A stretch of DNA of 64,000 nt from an uncultured Pseudomonadota bacterium. GTDB taxonomy: Bacteria > Pseudomonadota > Gammaproteobacteria > Burkholderiales > SG8-39. This document shows, piece after piece, positions 9,116-17,648 of this stretch. Under the pieces are notes generated by a model. The model was not told the DNA's origin. It searched no databases and saw nothing but the letters and a program-made list of their open reading frames with translations. The position numbers and the translations under genes are program-made. The DNA is taken from the NCBI GenBank assembly GCA_903834835.1, contig CAILKO010000035.1, forward strand, positions 310,539-374,538, given 5' to 3'. Position 1 is the first letter of the stretch; every line of letters begins with the position of its first letter.

Positions 9116-10624
9116 ATGCCGCTTGCAGTCGTGGCGAGCCGCGCGCTCGCTGGTATCGACGCCACCGAAGTCACCGTGGAAGTCCACCTCGGGCCCGGTC
9201 TGCCGAGCTTCAGCGTAGTCGGGTTGCCTGACGCCGAAGTTCGTGAGGCGAAGGACCGTGTGCGCGCCGCGCTCAATCACGCCGGCTTCGAATTCCCCGC
9301 GCGGCGCATCACCGTGAATCTCGCCCCCGCGGACCTGCCAAAAGATTCAAGCCGCTTCGATCTGCCGATGGCACTCGGCATCCTCGCCGCGAGCGGCCAG
9401 GTGCCGCCGGCGAGTCTCGCGGCGCACGAGTTCGCGGGCGAGCTTTCGCTTACCGGCGAGTTGCGTCCGGTGCGCGGCGCGCTCGCGATGGCGCTTGGCG
9501 CGCAGCGCGCGGGTCGCCACTTCGTGCTTCCCGCGCAGAGCGCCTCTCAGGCCGCGCTGATCAAGGGCGTGACCGTTCTGCCGGCGCGCACGCTGCTGGA
9601 GGTCTGTGCCCACCTTGCGGGGAGTGCGCCGCTCGAGGCTTACGCCACGACCGGACGTGAACCGAGCGCAGCGCTTCCCGCAGCGCCCGATTTCGCCGAT
9701 GTTCGGGGCCAGCTTCAGGCCAAACGCGCACTGGAGGTCGCAGCCGCAGGCGCGCACCACATCCTGCTGCTCGGGCCGCCGGGCACCGGCAAGTCCATGC
9801 TCGCTGCGCGTCTGCCCGGCATCCTGCCGCCGATGCGGGAGGAGGAGGCGCTCGAGTCGGCCGCGATCCAGTCCGCATCGAGCGCCGGCTTCGATACCCG
9901 GCGCTGGGGCGAGCGTCCCTACCGCGCCCCGCATCACACCGCGACCAGTGCAGCCCTCGTGGGCGGCGGCAGCCCGCCGCGCCCGGGCGAGATCTCGCTC
10001 GCGCATCACGGCGTGCTGTTTCTGGACGAGCTGCCCGAGTTCCCGCGCAACGCGCTGGAAGCGCTGCGCGAGCCGCTCGAGGGCGGCACGATCTCGATCG
10101 CGCGCGCGGCACGCCAGGCGCAGTTCCCGGCGCGCTTCCAGCTCATCGGGGCGATGAATCCCTGCCCCTGCGGCTGGCTCGGCCACCCATCGGGGCGCTG
10201 CCGCTGTACGCCGGAACAGGTCGTGCGCTACCGCAGGAAAATCTCCGGCCCGCTCGCCGATCGCATCGACATCAAGGTCGAGGCACCCCCGCCGCGCGAT
10301 GCGGAGATGATGTCGTCCAAGGCAGCCGAAACCAGTGCGGCCGTGCGGGAGCGCGTGGCAGCGGCGCGCGCGCTGCAGCTCGCGCGCCAGGGGATGCCGA
10401 ATGCAAGGCTGGACGCACGGGCGCTCGATGCACTGTGCGCCCCGGACGAAGAATCGGTCAGCCTGCTCAAGGCCGCGATCGCAAAGCTGTCGCTGTCGGC
10501 GCGCGCCTATCATCGCGTGCTGCGCGTCGCGCGCACCGTTGCCGATCTCGCGGCATCGGAGCGCGTGCGTGCAGAGCACGTCGCCGAGGCGATCCAGTAC
10601 CGCAGACTGGACGCTTCGTTCTGA
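9116..10624 (+). CDS. yifB: YifB/ComM family AAA+ ATPase (Mg-chelatase-like)
   Basis: A 502-residue protein. The first ~170 residues are a Lon-protease-like (ChlI) domain, followed by an AAA+ core with Walker A GPPGTGKSML and Walker B VLFLDELPEF, and a cysteine-containing segment around NPCPCGWLGHPSGRCRC. ComM homologues are hexameric helicases promoting branch migration during natural transformation. GGAG lies eight bases before the ATG. The accessory island begins immediately after this gene. The family call is certain; a role in transformation here is inferred from homologues. Confidence 0.96.
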   Translation: MPLAVVASRALAGIDATEVTVEVHLGPGLPSFSVVGLPDAEVREAKDRVRAALNHAGFEFPARRITVNLAPADLPKDSSRFDLPMALGILAASGQVPPASLAAHEFAGELSLTGELRPVRGALAMALGAQRAGRHFVLPAQSASQAALIKGVTVLPARTLLEVCAHLAGSAPLEAYATTGREPSAALPAAPDFADVRGQLQAKRALEVAAAGAHHILLLGPPGTGKSMLAARLPGILPPMREEEALESAAIQSASSAGFDTRRWGERPYRAPHHTATSAALVGGGSPPRPGEISLAHHGVLFLDELPEFPRNALEALREPLEGGTISIARAARQAQFPARFQLIGAMNPCPCGWLGHPSGRCRCTPEQVVRYRRKISGPLADRIDIKVEAPPPRDAEMMSSKAAETSAAVRERVAAARALQLARQGMPNARLDARALDALCAPDEESVSLLKAAIAKLSLSARAYHRVLRVARTVADLAASERVRAEHVAEAIQYRRLDASF

Positions 10625-10635
10625 GCGGCGGAACT

Positions 10636-10645
10636 GGAGGAGTAC
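10636..10645 (+). repeat. Left 10-bp direct repeat flanking the island
   Basis: GGAGGAGTAC, 12 bases after the yifB stop codon. The same ten bases recur at 15725-15734, just beyond the restriction-modification gene. It is a candidate integration footprint but is short enough to be chance. Confidence 0.4.
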
Positions 10646-10748
10646 GCGCGGAGACGAAACCAATGGATTGGGAGTCGATTGGGGACGATTTGGCGCTTAG
10701 TCACTCTGGCGGATAGCAGAGAGCACACATAACATATTGAAATATATG

Positions 10749-10802
10749 ATACGTAATATTACGTATAACTTATGATTGTATTTCCCTGTATTACTACGTA
10801 AT
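10749..10802. promoter_or_regulatory. Candidate operator with three TACGTAAT half-sites
   Basis: A perfect 18-bp palindrome ATACGTAATATTACGTAT lies at 10749-10766, and the half-site TACGTAAT recurs at 10795-10802 next to a partial ATTAC. The stretch is very AT-rich and 30-90 bases upstream of the ribbon-helix-helix gene. Proteins of that fold often repress their own gene through such iterated sites; that role is inference. Confidence 0.5.
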
Positions 10803-10804
10803 CT

Positions 10805-10830
10805 GATCTCACACATCTGATTGTGAGGTC
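10805..10830 (+). repeat. Inverted repeat over the start region of the RHH gene
   Basis: Arms GATCTCACA and TGTGAGGTC, with one mismatch (G-U in RNA) and an 8-base loop. The right arm contains the GAGG ribosome-binding site of the gene at 10835, so the hairpin could hide it. Confidence 0.45.
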
Positions 10831-10834
10831 TCAA

Positions 10835-11683
10835 ATGGTTGCGAGCAGTAAGAAGCCCAAAGGGAAGATAACGATCAGCGTCTGGCAGCCAGTCTGGTCT
10901 CGTCTCGAGAAAGCACTTGATGTGGCCTGCCTTAAACGCGACGCGTATATCGGCGCACTAATCAACCGGGAACTCGACCACCTCGCCAACGAGATCCCGG
11001 TGGCGAACTCGGAGGGCGCACAGCAGTACATTGACAAGCAACTTCGCGCCCTCCTCAGCGACAGCACGCCACTCAGTCTTGCGCTAGATGTTGAAGTGGT
11101 CGAGAAGCTCGATGCAGTCTGCAAGCAACGTCGAATTGTCCGCGACTCATTCTTCAACCGACTTTTCCTCTTCCTGGCGTTCGGCCCGCGAATGGCGGGA
11201 AAGCTCCTCTTCGATTCCTTCTTGACGGACACCACACGCGAAGGAACTGAATGGACGCAATTTGTATGGTCGGAGTGCAAGCACGACGGGCCGTTCTATG
11301 AAAACGTGTTCTCACCGCTCGCCGGGCATCTCGACCCCATCTGGCCGATTCGCGCGTGCTTCGATGAAATCGAGTTTCAAGACAAGCCTGACTACGTGGA
11401 TTGGACCGATCCGACTACCAAGCAAACCGTCAAGATGGCTAAGTGGACGCCGGACTCGCTCCTGTATCTCCCGCCTCGGTTTTACACAACCGTCCTAAAC
11501 GACCACACCCTTGTGAAGGGAGCGTCTCGCAACCCACAAGGCAAGCCTCAACAGCAATCGGCGTATCACAACCTTTACGGTCTCAACTGCTACTTGCCTG
11601 ATTTCTACATCCCAACGCATGAAGACTTCAAGACAGCGCAGGCCGCATCTGCCGCGCTCCTGGAAGATTTTGAGAATCTCTAG
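10835..11683 (+). CDS. Putative DNA-binding protein with tandem ribbon-helix-helix motifs
   Basis: A 282-residue protein I cannot name. Residues 10-50 (ITISVWQPVWSRLEKALD then a helix ending INRELDHL) and about 76-115 (LSLALDVEVVEKLDAVC then RDSFFNRLFLFLAFG) each look like a beta strand plus two helices, as in ribbon-helix-helix repressors. The remaining 160 residues are rich in aromatic residues and prolines and match nothing I know. The ATG at 10835 has GAGG at the right distance; a GTG at 10823 is inside that site. Base composition is lower in GC than the flanks. It heads a four-gene island and may regulate it; an AT-rich operator-like array precedes it. Confidence 0.6.
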   Translation: MVASSKKPKGKITISVWQPVWSRLEKALDVACLKRDAYIGALINRELDHLANEIPVANSEGAQQYIDKQLRALLSDSTPLSLALDVEVVEKLDAVCKQRRIVRDSFFNRLFLFLAFGPRMAGKLLFDSFLTDTTREGTEWTQFVWSECKHDGPFYENVFSPLAGHLDPIWPIRACFDEIEFQDKPDYVDWTDPTTKQTVKMAKWTPDSLLYLPPRFYTTVLNDHTLVKGASRNPQGKPQQQSAYHNLYGLNCYLPDFYIPTHEDFKTAQAASAALLEDFENL

Positions 11684-11685
11684 CC

Positions 11686-11964
11686 ATGACCTGGACTCAG
11701 CACGCAGGAACTAGGGCGCAACAGCGCGGGATTCCACCGCTGATTGACGAATGGCTAGACGCTTTCGGCGAAGAGCTCTACGACGGCTTCGGAGCCCGAA
11801 TTGTGTTCTTCAGCAAGAAGAGCATTCGCCGCATGGAACGAGCCTTCGGAGCAGCGCCAGTGCGAAAGCTTTCTAACTGGTTGGATGCATACAAGGTTGA
11901 GGACTCCGGAACCAGCCGCGTTATCACGGTTGGGCATCGCTACCGGAGACTACGGAGGAAATGA
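11686..11964 (+). CDS. Small basic protein, possibly DUF4258-like
   Basis: A 92-residue protein starting two bases after the preceding stop. The N-terminus TQHAGTRAQQRGIPPLIDEWL resembles the H-x-x-x-R-x-x-x-RGI opening of DUF4258-type small proteins, and the basic C-terminus VITVGHRYRRLRRK is also compatible with that fold, which is related to RelE-like toxins. This is a weak resemblance, not an assignment. Its stop codon overlaps the start region of the next gene (ATGATG), indicating translational coupling. It could be a toxin-like or nucleic-acid-binding component of the island. Confidence 0.5.
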   Translation: MTWTQHAGTRAQQRGIPPLIDEWLDAFGEELYDGFGARIVFFSKKSIRRMERAFGAAPVRKLSNWLDAYKVEDSGTSRVITVGHRYRRLRRK

Positions 11965-12560
11965 TGAACCTACCCACTACCGTTGCGCAGGCAATACTCT
12001 CAGAGGAATTAGCGAAGCTGCAACCCAGTCTCCAATGGCGCGAAGACGATATCCGGCTTACTGCCGCAGAAGCGCTCATGGAAGGTAGAGACGAAGAGGT
12101 CCCTGGCCTCCTTCGTACGATCCAGGAACTCAAAGCCATACGGGTATCTCTTCGAGCACCGACACAATGTCCAGCTCATGCATTACCGAAACTGCCCAGC
12201 ACTCTGCCGCCTGGAACGCCCGAAGCGCCTGATCAATCCCGACACTTTGGCCTTCGAGTACTGCTCAATGGAATCAAGATAGAAGGCTCGACCGACGCAT
12301 GCACCTTCGCCGACGCGATACAGATGATCGGTTGCGAGAAAGTAGCCGCGCTTAGCTTGGTCGCCAACTACTGTTCCCTTGTTTCCAAAGAGCGGCAGAA
12401 GCCAGCGTATGGGGGATATCAGCGTCGCATGCAGCTTCGGCAACGTGATGGCTGGTACATCGTTACGCACAGCAGTACACAAAGAAAGGTAGAGACACTG
12501 CGCGCGATCGCCAGGCGACTACAGGTAGACCTAATCGTTGAAACAGAATGGGGGTCGTAG
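11964..12560 (+). CDS. Hypothetical protein of the restriction island, 198 aa
   Basis: I do not recognise this protein. The N-terminal 65 residues are helical and acidic, followed by a proline-rich linker (about residues 70-92) and a C-terminal domain with FADAIQMIGCEKVAAL and GWYIVTHSSTQRKVETL, then a basic helix. GGAGG sits five bases before the ATG at 11964 and only two before the ATG at 11961, so I prefer the former; either overlaps the previous stop codon. It lies 70 bases upstream of the restriction-modification gene. A role as controller, specificity or accessory protein for that enzyme is possible but unsupported. Confidence 0.55.
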   Translation: MNLPTTVAQAILSEELAKLQPSLQWREDDIRLTAAEALMEGRDEEVPGLLRTIQELKAIRVSLRAPTQCPAHALPKLPSTLPPGTPEAPDQSRHFGLRVLLNGIKIEGSTDACTFADAIQMIGCEKVAALSLVANYCSLVSKERQKPAYGGYQRRMQLRQRDGWYIVTHSSTQRKVETLRAIARRLQVDLIVETEWGS

Positions 12561-12630
12561 ATTCCGCCGCGTCCGGGCACCCGCATCGAATCCGGCGATA
12601 ATCCCCCGTGCCAAATACACGCGGTCAACC

Positions 12631-15600
12631 ATGAGCCAGCTCCTCATCGGGCAATACCTGAACCAGCTTGCGACGCTCAAGAAGGTTTCCGGCACCAGCC
12701 GAGAGAGCGTGGTACGCGAGGCCTTCAAGGACCTGTTGAAAGGCTGGGCGCGCCAACACGATCTTGTCTTCGTCCCCGAATACGAGATCGAATCAAAAGC
12801 CAGGGAGCGCCGCTACGTGGACGGCGCACTGCTCTATCAGTTGCGCGTGCCATTCGGTTACTGGGAAGCGAAGGACGAGTCCGACGATCTCGACGCCGAG
12901 ATCGAACACAAGTTCAAGCGCGGCTACCCGCAGGACAACATCATCTTCGAGGATTCCACCCAGGCCGTCCTGATCCAGAACCGGCAGGAGGTGATGCGCT
13001 GCGCGGTGGACGATGTCAGCCAGCTCGAAAAGCTACTCACGCTCTTTTTCCGATACGAACGCACCGAGATCGCCGAGTTCCGCAAGGCTGTCGATCAGTT
13101 CAAGACCGACCTGCCTGCGGTGTTGAAGGCGCTGCGTCAGCGCATAGACGATGCCTATTCGGATAACACCGGATTCCGAAAGGCGGCAAAGAAATTTCTC
13201 GAACACGCGCAGGAGAGCATCAACCCCAGCCTCACCGAGGCGGACGTGCGCGAAATGCTCATTCAGCACGTGCTGACCGAGGAAATCTTTGCCGCCGTAT
13301 TTCCCGGCACCGAGTTCCACAAGGACAACAACGTCGCGCGGGAGCTTTACTTGCTGGAAGCCACGTTCTTTACAGGCAACACCAAGTACGCAACGCTGAA
13401 AGGGCTGGAAACCTACTACGCAGCGATCCGCTCCGCCGCCGCGCGCGTGGACAACCACCACGAGAAGCAGACCTTCCTCAAAATGATCTACGAAGGCTTC
13501 TACAAGGTCTACAACGTCAAGGCGGCCGACCGCCTCGGCGTGGTGTATACGCCGAACGAAATCGTGCGCTTCATGATCGAGTCTGCCGACTGGTTGTGCG
13601 AGAAGCACTTCGGCAAGAACCTCATCGACAAGAACGTCGAAATCCTCGATCCGGCCACGGGCACCGGCACCTTCATCTGCGAGCTGCTTGAGCACTTCCG
13701 CGGCCAGCCCGCCAAGCTGAAGCACAAGTACCGGGAGGAACTGCACGCCAACGAAGTGGCCATCCTGCCGTACTACGTTGCCAACCTGAACATCGAAGCC
13801 ACCTACGCCGCCATCACTGGTGAGTACGAGGAATTTCCGAACCTGTGCTTTGTTGACACGCTCGACAACGTCGGCCTGCACACCGCGCAGTCAGGCACGA
13901 CGGCGGACCTCTTTGGAAGCGTCACGGAGGAGAACGTCGCCCGCATCCGCCGCCAGAACTCAAGGCGCATCAGCGTGGTAATCGGCAACCCGCCCTACAA
14001 CTCCAACCAGTTGAACGAGAATGAGAACAACAAGAACCGCGAATACCCCGAAATTGACCGGCGCATCAAGGCCACCTATATCCACGAGAGCACGGCACAG
14101 AAGACCAAGCTCTACGACATGTATGCGCGGTTCTTCCGGTGGGCCAGCGACCGAGTGGACAAGAACGGCATTGTCGCCTTTGTCACCAACCGCAGCTTCA
14201 TCGAAAGCCGCACGTTCGATGGCTTTCGCAAAGTGGTGGCAGACGAGTTCAACGAAATCTACGTAGTCGATCTGGGCGGCGACGTGCGCGCCAATCCGAA
14301 GCTCTCAGGCACCAAGCACAATGCGTTCGGCATCCAAACCGGCGTGGCTATCAGCTTCCTCGTCAAGCGTGAGAAGCGGCAAGATTGCCGGATTTACTTC
14401 GTCCAGCGGCCGACGATGGAAACGGCAGACGAGAAGCTAGCATTTCTTTCCAGCTCGAACATAGCATCAATAGATTTCTCGAAAATTGATCCGGATAAGA
14501 AATCAACCTGGGTAAAACAAACGAATAATGATTTTGACTCCCTCCTCCCAATCGCAAGTAAGGAGGCAAAATCGGCAAAGAGAGCGTCTCAAGAAAAAGC
14601 TATCTTCAAGTTATTTTCTCTCGGAATTTCTACGAACCGAGATGACTGGCTGATAGATTTTTCAAGTTTGAATCTTGAGAGAAAGCTGCGATTTTTCATA
14701 TCTCACTACGAATCGTGTATCGGGCGAGGCACGGTAGACCAAATTATTAAGTGGTCTGAGACGTTACTGCGACGGAATAAGAATGCTGTTACTGAAATAT
14801 TTTCGGCGGATCAGATTGGCAAGACCCTATATCGTCCTTACTGCTCTAGTTACACTTACAACTCCGAAGTGTTTGTCGATAGGCCAGGACTGAGCAGAGT
14901 TCTTTTCCCATGGAATCACGCGAATACTGCAATTTGCTTCATGGCGGGGGATCGTCAAGACTTTGCGCTGATTGCGACAAGTGCAGTTCCAAATCTAAAT
15001 ATGTTTTCCGCAGATGCGGCGCAGTATCTACCATTGCATCGTTTCCAAAGTGATGGCGTCATTGAAGACAACATCACCGACTGGGCCCTCGAACATTTCA
15101 AAAGGCACTATCAACCCGGTCGCGGCAGAAAGGCCAACCCGATCACGAAGGAAGCCATCTTCCATTACGTCTACGGCGTGCTGCACGACCCGGTGTACCG
15201 GGAGAAGTACGCCCTGAACCTCAAGCGAGAGTTTCCTCGCATTCCGTTCTACGATGACTTCTGGCAGTGGGCCGGTTGGGGCAAGGCACTGATGGATCTG
15301 CATATCGGCTATGAGGCCATCGCCCCCGCAAAGCTCACGCACACCGACGTCCCCGACGAAAAAGCGAAGAAGGCCGGATTCGCACCCAAGGCGATGCTGA
15401 AGGCCGACAAAGGTGCCGGCCAGATCGTGCTCGACAGCGAAACCACGCTATCTGGCATCCCGCCCGAAGCCTGGGACTACAAACTCGGCAACCGCTCGGC
15501 TCTGGAGTGGATCCTCGATCAGTACAAGGAATCCAAACCGCGGGACCCGACGATACGCGAGAAGTTCGACACCTACCGATTTGCCGACTACAAGGAACAG

Positions 15601-15684
15601 GTCATCGACCTGCTGTGCCGGGTGACAACGGTGTCGGTAGAGACAACGACCATTGTCAATTCAATGGCGAAGACGCCAAGGTAG
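12631..15684 (+). CDS. Single-chain restriction-modification enzyme (type IIG/ISP-like)
   Basis: A 1017-residue fusion of nuclease, adenine-N6 methyltransferase and target-recognition regions. A PD-(D/E)xK nuclease is suggested by D64 in YVDGALL and E79-x-K81 in GYWEAKD. Methyltransferase motif I DPATGTGTF begins at residue 340 and motif IV NPPY at 453. The C-terminal third is expected to recognise DNA. No helicase motifs are visible, unlike the large LlaBIII-type ISP enzymes, so cleavage close to the site is more likely. I chose the ATG at 12631 because MSQLLIGQYLNQLATL resembles family N-termini; a TTG at 12538 overlaps the preceding gene. The segment 14,410-15,080 is distinctly AT-rich, suggesting exchange of the recognition region. 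Confidence 0.88.
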   Translation: MSQLLIGQYLNQLATLKKVSGTSRESVVREAFKDLLKGWARQHDLVFVPEYEIESKARERRYVDGALLYQLRVPFGYWEAKDESDDLDAEIEHKFKRGYPQDNIIFEDSTQAVLIQNRQEVMRCAVDDVSQLEKLLTLFFRYERTEIAEFRKAVDQFKTDLPAVLKALRQRIDDAYSDNTGFRKAAKKFLEHAQESINPSLTEADVREMLIQHVLTEEIFAAVFPGTEFHKDNNVARELYLLEATFFTGNTKYATLKGLETYYAAIRSAAARVDNHHEKQTFLKMIYEGFYKVYNVKAADRLGVVYTPNEIVRFMIESADWLCEKHFGKNLIDKNVEILDPATGTGTFICELLEHFRGQPAKLKHKYREELHANEVAILPYYVANLNIEATYAAITGEYEEFPNLCFVDTLDNVGLHTAQSGTTADLFGSVTEENVARIRRQNSRRISVVIGNPPYNSNQLNENENNKNREYPEIDRRIKATYIHESTAQKTKLYDMYARFFRWASDRVDKNGIVAFVTNRSFIESRTFDGFRKVVADEFNEIYVVDLGGDVRANPKLSGTKHNAFGIQTGVAISFLVKREKRQDCRIYFVQRPTMETADEKLAFLSSSNIASIDFSKIDPDKKSTWVKQTNNDFDSLLPIASKEAKSAKRASQEKAIFKLFSLGISTNRDDWLIDFSSLNLERKLRFFISHYESCIGRGTVDQIIKWSETLLRRNKNAVTEIFSADQIGKTLYRPYCSSYTYNSEVFVDRPGLSRVLFPWNHANTAICFMAGDRQDFALIATSAVPNLNMFSADAAQYLPLHRFQSDGVIEDNITDWALEHFKRHYQPGRGRKANPITKEAIFHYVYGVLHDPVYREKYALNLKREFPRIPFYDDFWQWAGWGKALMDLHIGYEAIAPAKLTHTDVPDEKAKKAGFAPKAMLKADKGAGQIVLDSETTLSGIPPEAWDYKLGNRSALEWILDQYKESKPRDPTIREKFDTYRFADYKEQVIDLLCRVTTVSVETTTIVNSMAKTPR

Positions 15685-15724
15685 CTTTCTTCCTCTCAAT
15701 TACCGCGTTCCCGGCCGGGTGAGG

Positions 15725-15734
15725 GGAGGAGTAC
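15725..15734 (+). repeat. Right 10-bp direct repeat flanking the island
   Basis: GGAGGAGTAC, identical to 10636-10645 after yifB, located 41 bases beyond the restriction-modification gene. Confidence 0.4.
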
Positions 15735-15749
15735 CGCCCTCCAATGCAC

Positions 15750-15774
15750 AGTAGTAACAAATATGTTACTATCT
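15750..15774. repeat. Dispersed AT-rich palindrome, copy 2
   Basis: Arms TAGTAAC and GTTACTA (7 bp) around the spacer AAATAT, with the right side continuing TCT as in the other copies. The left flank diverges (CAG in place of AGA). It is the least symmetrical copy. It lies between the island and apaH, about 54 bases before the apaH start. Confidence 0.85.
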
Positions 15775-15827
15775 TTCTAGATCACCCGTAATACACTCCT
15801 CACCCTCCCCCAGGAGCAGCACGCAAG

Positions 15828-16643
15828 ATGGCCACCTACGCAATCGGCGACGTACAGGGCTGCGCCGACGAACTCCACGCGCTGCTCGAAGCCTTTGCCT
15901 TCGACCCGGCGGCCGACCGCCTGTGGTTCGTCGGCGATCTCGTCAACCGCGGCCCGAAGTCGCTCGAGGTGCTGCGCCATGTGCGTGATCTCGGCGAGCG
16001 GGCGGTGGTGGTGCTGGGCAATCACGACCTGCACCTCGTCTGCCTGCATGCGGGTCTCGCGAAGGCGCGCGCGGACGACACGCTGGAGGAAGTGCTCGCC
16101 GCGCCGGATGTGGACGAACTCGTGGACTGGCTGCGCACGCGCAAGATGATGCATGGCGAGGCCGGCCATGCGCTGGTGCATGCGGGTCTGCTGCCGCAGT
16201 GGGATGCACGCCGTGCGCTCGCGCTCGCGCATGAAGTGGAACGGGCGCTGCGCGCGCCGGATCATCGGGAGTTTCTTGCGCACATGTACGGCAGCAAGCC
16301 CGATGCCTGGGACGAAGGACTGCGCGGCTGGGACCGCCTGCGCGTGATCGTGAACGCGATGACGCGCATGCGCTTCTGCACCCGCGAAGGCGTGATGGAG
16401 TTCCGGTCCAAGGGCGAAACACCGCCCAAAGGCTACTTCCCCTGGTTCGACGTGCGCGCGCCGGGCGGTCGCACCGTGTTCGTCTGCGGCCACTGGTCGT
16501 CGCTCGGTCTGAAACTCGCTCCCGCACTGCTTGCGCTCGACACCGGCTGCGTCTGGGGCGGATCGCTGAGTGCGATCCGGCTCGAGGACCGGGCACTCTT
16601 CCAGGTGCCCTGCGCCGGCTATCAGCAGCCGGTGCGGGATTGA
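15828..16643 (+). CDS. apaH: Symmetrical bis(5'-nucleosyl)-tetraphosphatase
   Basis: Hydrolyses Ap4A to two ADP, removing alarmone-like dinucleotides and decapping Np4-RNA in known bacteria. At 271 residues it has the family length. The metallophosphatase motifs are GDVQGC at residue 7, GDLVNRGP near 37 and GNHD near 64, with a downstream GHW motif in FVCGHWSSLG. GGAG precedes the ATG at a normal distance. A dispersed palindrome lies just upstream, and the gene faces the PfkB kinase gene tail to tail. Confidence 0.97.
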   Translation: MATYAIGDVQGCADELHALLEAFAFDPAADRLWFVGDLVNRGPKSLEVLRHVRDLGERAVVVLGNHDLHLVCLHAGLAKARADDTLEEVLAAPDVDELVDWLRTRKMMHGEAGHALVHAGLLPQWDARRALALAHEVERALRAPDHREFLAHMYGSKPDAWDEGLRGWDRLRVIVNAMTRMRFCTREGVMEFRSKGETPPKGYFPWFDVRAPGGRTVFVCGHWSSLGLKLAPALLALDTGCVWGGSLSAIRLEDRALFQVPCAGYQQPVRD

Positions 16644-16679
16644 ACTCGCCGCAGTAGCGGGGGATGACTACCGGGACGA

Positions 16680-17615
16680 CTACCAGGGCGTATAACCGAA
16701 CGCAGCCTTGAAGCGTTCCGGGATGGACTCCGCACCCGGCCGGTGATTCTGCGCGCCGCGCTCGGCGATCTTTAGCGATCCCAGCAGCGCACCCAGCCGG
16801 CCGATGCTCGGCCAGTCCCAGCCCTTCGCAATACCGTAGAGCAGCCCCGCGCGATAGGCATCGCCGCAGCCCGTGGGATCGACCACCTGCGCAGCCGGCA
16901 CGCAGGGAATTTCGTGCTGCTTGCCATCGGCATAGATGATCGAGCCCTTGCCACCCAGGGTCACGACGAGCGCCTTCAGATCGCGCGCGGCCGCCTCGAG
17001 CGGACGGCCGATGCGTTCCTGCAGCATCTTGCCTTCGTAGTCGTTCACAGCGAGAAAGTCGGCCGCGCGGATGAATCCTTCCAGCTCGGCGGCATCGAAC
17101 ATCGGCAGACCCTGACCCGGGTCGAACACGAAAGGAATCGAATTCGCGGCACACTGGGCGGCGTGCTGCAGCATGCCTTCCTTGCCGTCGGGGCTGATGA
17201 TGGCAAGCTTCGCGCCGAGCGCGCCGTCAATCTCGATATCGTGCGAACGGCCCATGGCGCCGGGATGGAACGCGGTGATCTGGTTGTCGTCGAGATCCGT
17301 CGTGATGAAGGCCTGCGCAGTGAACTGCCCCGGTATGCGCCGCACCGCCGTCGCATCGATGCCGAGCGTCTTGAGGCGATCGAAGTAGGGTTGCGCATCG
17401 TCGCCCACCGCGCCCATCACGAGCGGGTCCGCGCCCAGCATCTTCAGGTTGTAGCTGATGTTGCCGGCGGTACCGCCGAATTCACGCCGCATCTCCGGCG
17501 TGAGGAAGCAGATGTTCAGGATGTGCAGCTGGTCGGGCAACAGGTGGTTGCGGAACCGATCCGGGAAAACCATGATGGTGTCGTAGGCGATCGATCCGGT
17601 GACGAGAATGCGCAA
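16680..17615 (-). CDS. PfkB-family carbohydrate/nucleoside kinase
   Basis: A 311-residue ribokinase-fold kinase that phosphorylates a sugar or nucleoside with ATP. The N-terminal substrate region includes GGTAGNISYNLKMLGA; the C-terminal signature DPTGCGDAYRAG provides the anion hole and the catalytic Asp. Adenosine-kinase-like members look similar, but the substrate cannot be read from sequence. The start is TTG at 17615 with AAGG upstream. It is the last gene of the leftward run from the unknown gene at 23201 and lies 33 bases after the DUF3426 gene. Confidence 0.9.
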   Translation of the reverse strand: MRILVTGSIAYDTIMVFPDRFRNHLLPDQLHILNICFLTPEMRREFGGTAGNISYNLKMLGADPLVMGAVGDDAQPYFDRLKTLGIDATAVRRIPGQFTAQAFITTDLDDNQITAFHPGAMGRSHDIEIDGALGAKLAIISPDGKEGMLQHAAQCAANSIPFVFDPGQGLPMFDAAELEGFIRAADFLAVNDYEGKMLQERIGRPLEAAARDLKALVVTLGGKGSIIYADGKQHEIPCVPAAQVVDPTGCGDAYRAGLLYGIAKGWDWPSIGRLGALLGSLKIAERGAQNHRPGAESIPERFKAAFGYTPW

Positions 17616-17648
17616 GATGGAACCTTTCGGCGAGTCGGATGACAGGTA

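Larger units (their letters stand above)
10646..15724. mobile_element. Accessory island carrying a restriction-modification enzyme
   Basis: About 5.1 kb of visibly lower-GC DNA inserted between yifB and apaH, bounded by a 10-bp direct repeat. It carries four co-directional genes: a tandem ribbon-helix-helix protein, two unknown proteins and a type IIG/ISP-like enzyme. No integrase or transposase is present, so the means of transfer is not visible. Boundaries are inferred from base composition, gene content and the repeat. Confidence 0.5.
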
